DNA of 6,884 bases from a bacterium UBP1_UBA4771 (GTDB lineage: Bacteria; Krumholzibacteriota; Krumholzibacteriia; Krumholzibacteriales; Krumholzibacteriaceae). Where the stretch lies: NCBI GenBank assembly GCA_002403295.1, contig DHHN01000078.1:2605-9488 (forward strand), in the 5' to 3' direction. Positions 6,407-6,884 of the stretch are shown piece by piece. A program made the position numbers and the translations under genes. How positions within the stretch are numbered: position 1 is the first letter of the stretch; the number at the start of each line of letters is the position of its first letter. Below the pieces are notes generated by a model that saw only the letters and a program-made list of their open reading frames with translations, did no database searches and was not told the DNA's origin.

Positions 6407-6437
6407 AACGTTCGGGGCAACGGCAAGAAAGGGCGCT

Positions 6438-6884
6438 ATGATCAAGAAAACGATCGTTCTTCTTTCGGTATGCGCGCTCGGCGCCACGCTCGGGTGCGCG
6501 AGCGGCGGCGGGGCGGACGTGGAAACCATCGGCGGCGGAGACAGGATCGTCCGGGACGAGCGCGGATTCGACAAACAGCTCGGGCCCGCGGAGATCGCGT
6601 ATCAGTCGGCGCAGCAGTTCCTCGCCGGCGGCAACTACATCGACGCCATCAGCCAGCTTCGGACCGCCGTCAGCATCAAGCCGAACTATTTCGAGGCATG
6701 GAGCGATCTCGGCAACACGCTCGCGAAAACGAAGGATTTCGAGAGCAGCACCGCCGCGTACGAGAAGGCGCTCGCGCTGCGGCCCGACAACGATCCGATC
6801 ATTCAGGCGATCGCCTACAACTACCTCAATCTCGAGGACTACAACAAGGCCGAGCAGTACTACGCGAAGCTTCTCGAGAAGGAT
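6438..6884 (+). CDS. TPR-repeat lipoprotein, N-terminal part (runs off the window)
   Basis: The first 149 codons are present and open to the edge. The protein starts with MIKK, a hydrophobic core and a lipobox-like ATLGC ending at cysteine 20. The -3 residue of the box is threonine rather than the usual leucine, so lipidation is likely but not certain. A glycine-rich linker (22-36) then leads to TPR units at 51-84 (SAQQFLAGGNYIDAISQL), 85-118 (AYEKALALRP) and an incomplete third from 119. This predicts an envelope-anchored TPR scaffold. AAAGGG at 6428-6433 is a modest ribosome binding site, 4 nt from the ATG. It has its own promoter, so it is probably regulated apart from the preceding secreted TPR gene, though both may be envelope assembly factors. 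Related bacterial TPR lipoproteins include PilF- and NlpI-like proteins, but no specific identity is supported. Confidence 0.9.
   Translation, partial: MIKKTIVLLSVCALGATLGCASGGGADVETIGGGDRIVRDERGFDKQLGPAEIAYQSAQQFLAGGNYIDAISQLRTAVSIKPNYFEAWSDLGNTLAKTKDFESSTAAYEKALALRPDNDPIIQAIAYNYLNLEDYNKAEQYYAKLLEKD

Noticed and set aside
1..6884. CRISPR arrays, tRNA or rRNA genes, insertion sequences, phage or toxin-antitoxin genes
   Set aside because: No repeat-spacer pattern, cloverleaf, transposase motif or short paired toxin/antitoxin genes were seen; nearly all the sequence is accounted for by the listed genes and short spacers.

Overview
The window is GC-rich, densely coded DNA with every recognisable gene on the + strand. 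The best taxonomic clue is the outer-membrane barrel protein at 4417-5625. Its C-terminal block (an IDFSLEFGR segment, a GSIGDNGVDER segment, then strands ending in WSRRR) resembles barrel proteins common in the Fibrobacterota-Chlorobiota-Bacteroidota (FCB) superphylum. With the high GC, the lipoproteins and the TPR proteins, this suggests a Gram-negative, high-GC FCB-type lineage, for example an uncultured one of the Eisenbacteria or Krumholzibacteriota kind. That placement is inference.

Layout. (1) 2-205: the C-terminal end of a gene that enters from the left. (2) 210-3153: a TTGACA-type promoter, then an OPT-family membrane transporter (296-2290) and a class I SAM-dependent methyltransferase (2329-3153) separated by 38 nt. 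(3) 3167-6331: a second promoter, then a three-gene envelope cluster. It comprises a lipoprotein with two related beta-sandwich domains (3242-4420), a beta-barrel protein whose start codon overlaps the lipoprotein stop in an ATGA (4417-5625), and a secreted four-TPR protein 28 nt further on (5654-6331). (4) 6341-6884: a third promoter, a 5'-UTR hairpin with a UUCG loop, and the start of a TPR lipoprotein that runs off the right edge.

How the genes may work together. The 3242-6331 cluster encodes three exported proteins. The ATGA overlap implies coupled synthesis of the lipoprotein and the barrel. A plausible reading is an outer-membrane barrel with a partner lipoprotein and a periplasmic TPR scaffold, but nothing in the sequence names a substrate. 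The OPT/methyltransferase pair looks like ordinary metabolism or transport, and I see no evident functional link between the two.

Regulation. Three promoter candidates share a TTGAC -35 core. Each begins within about 15 nt of the preceding stop codon. No intergenic gap contains a stem-loop followed by a T-run. No RNA genes, CRISPR, insertion sequences or phage genes were seen. No obviously new defence or mobile system is visible. The most interesting part is the uncharacterised lipoprotein/barrel/TPR envelope cluster.
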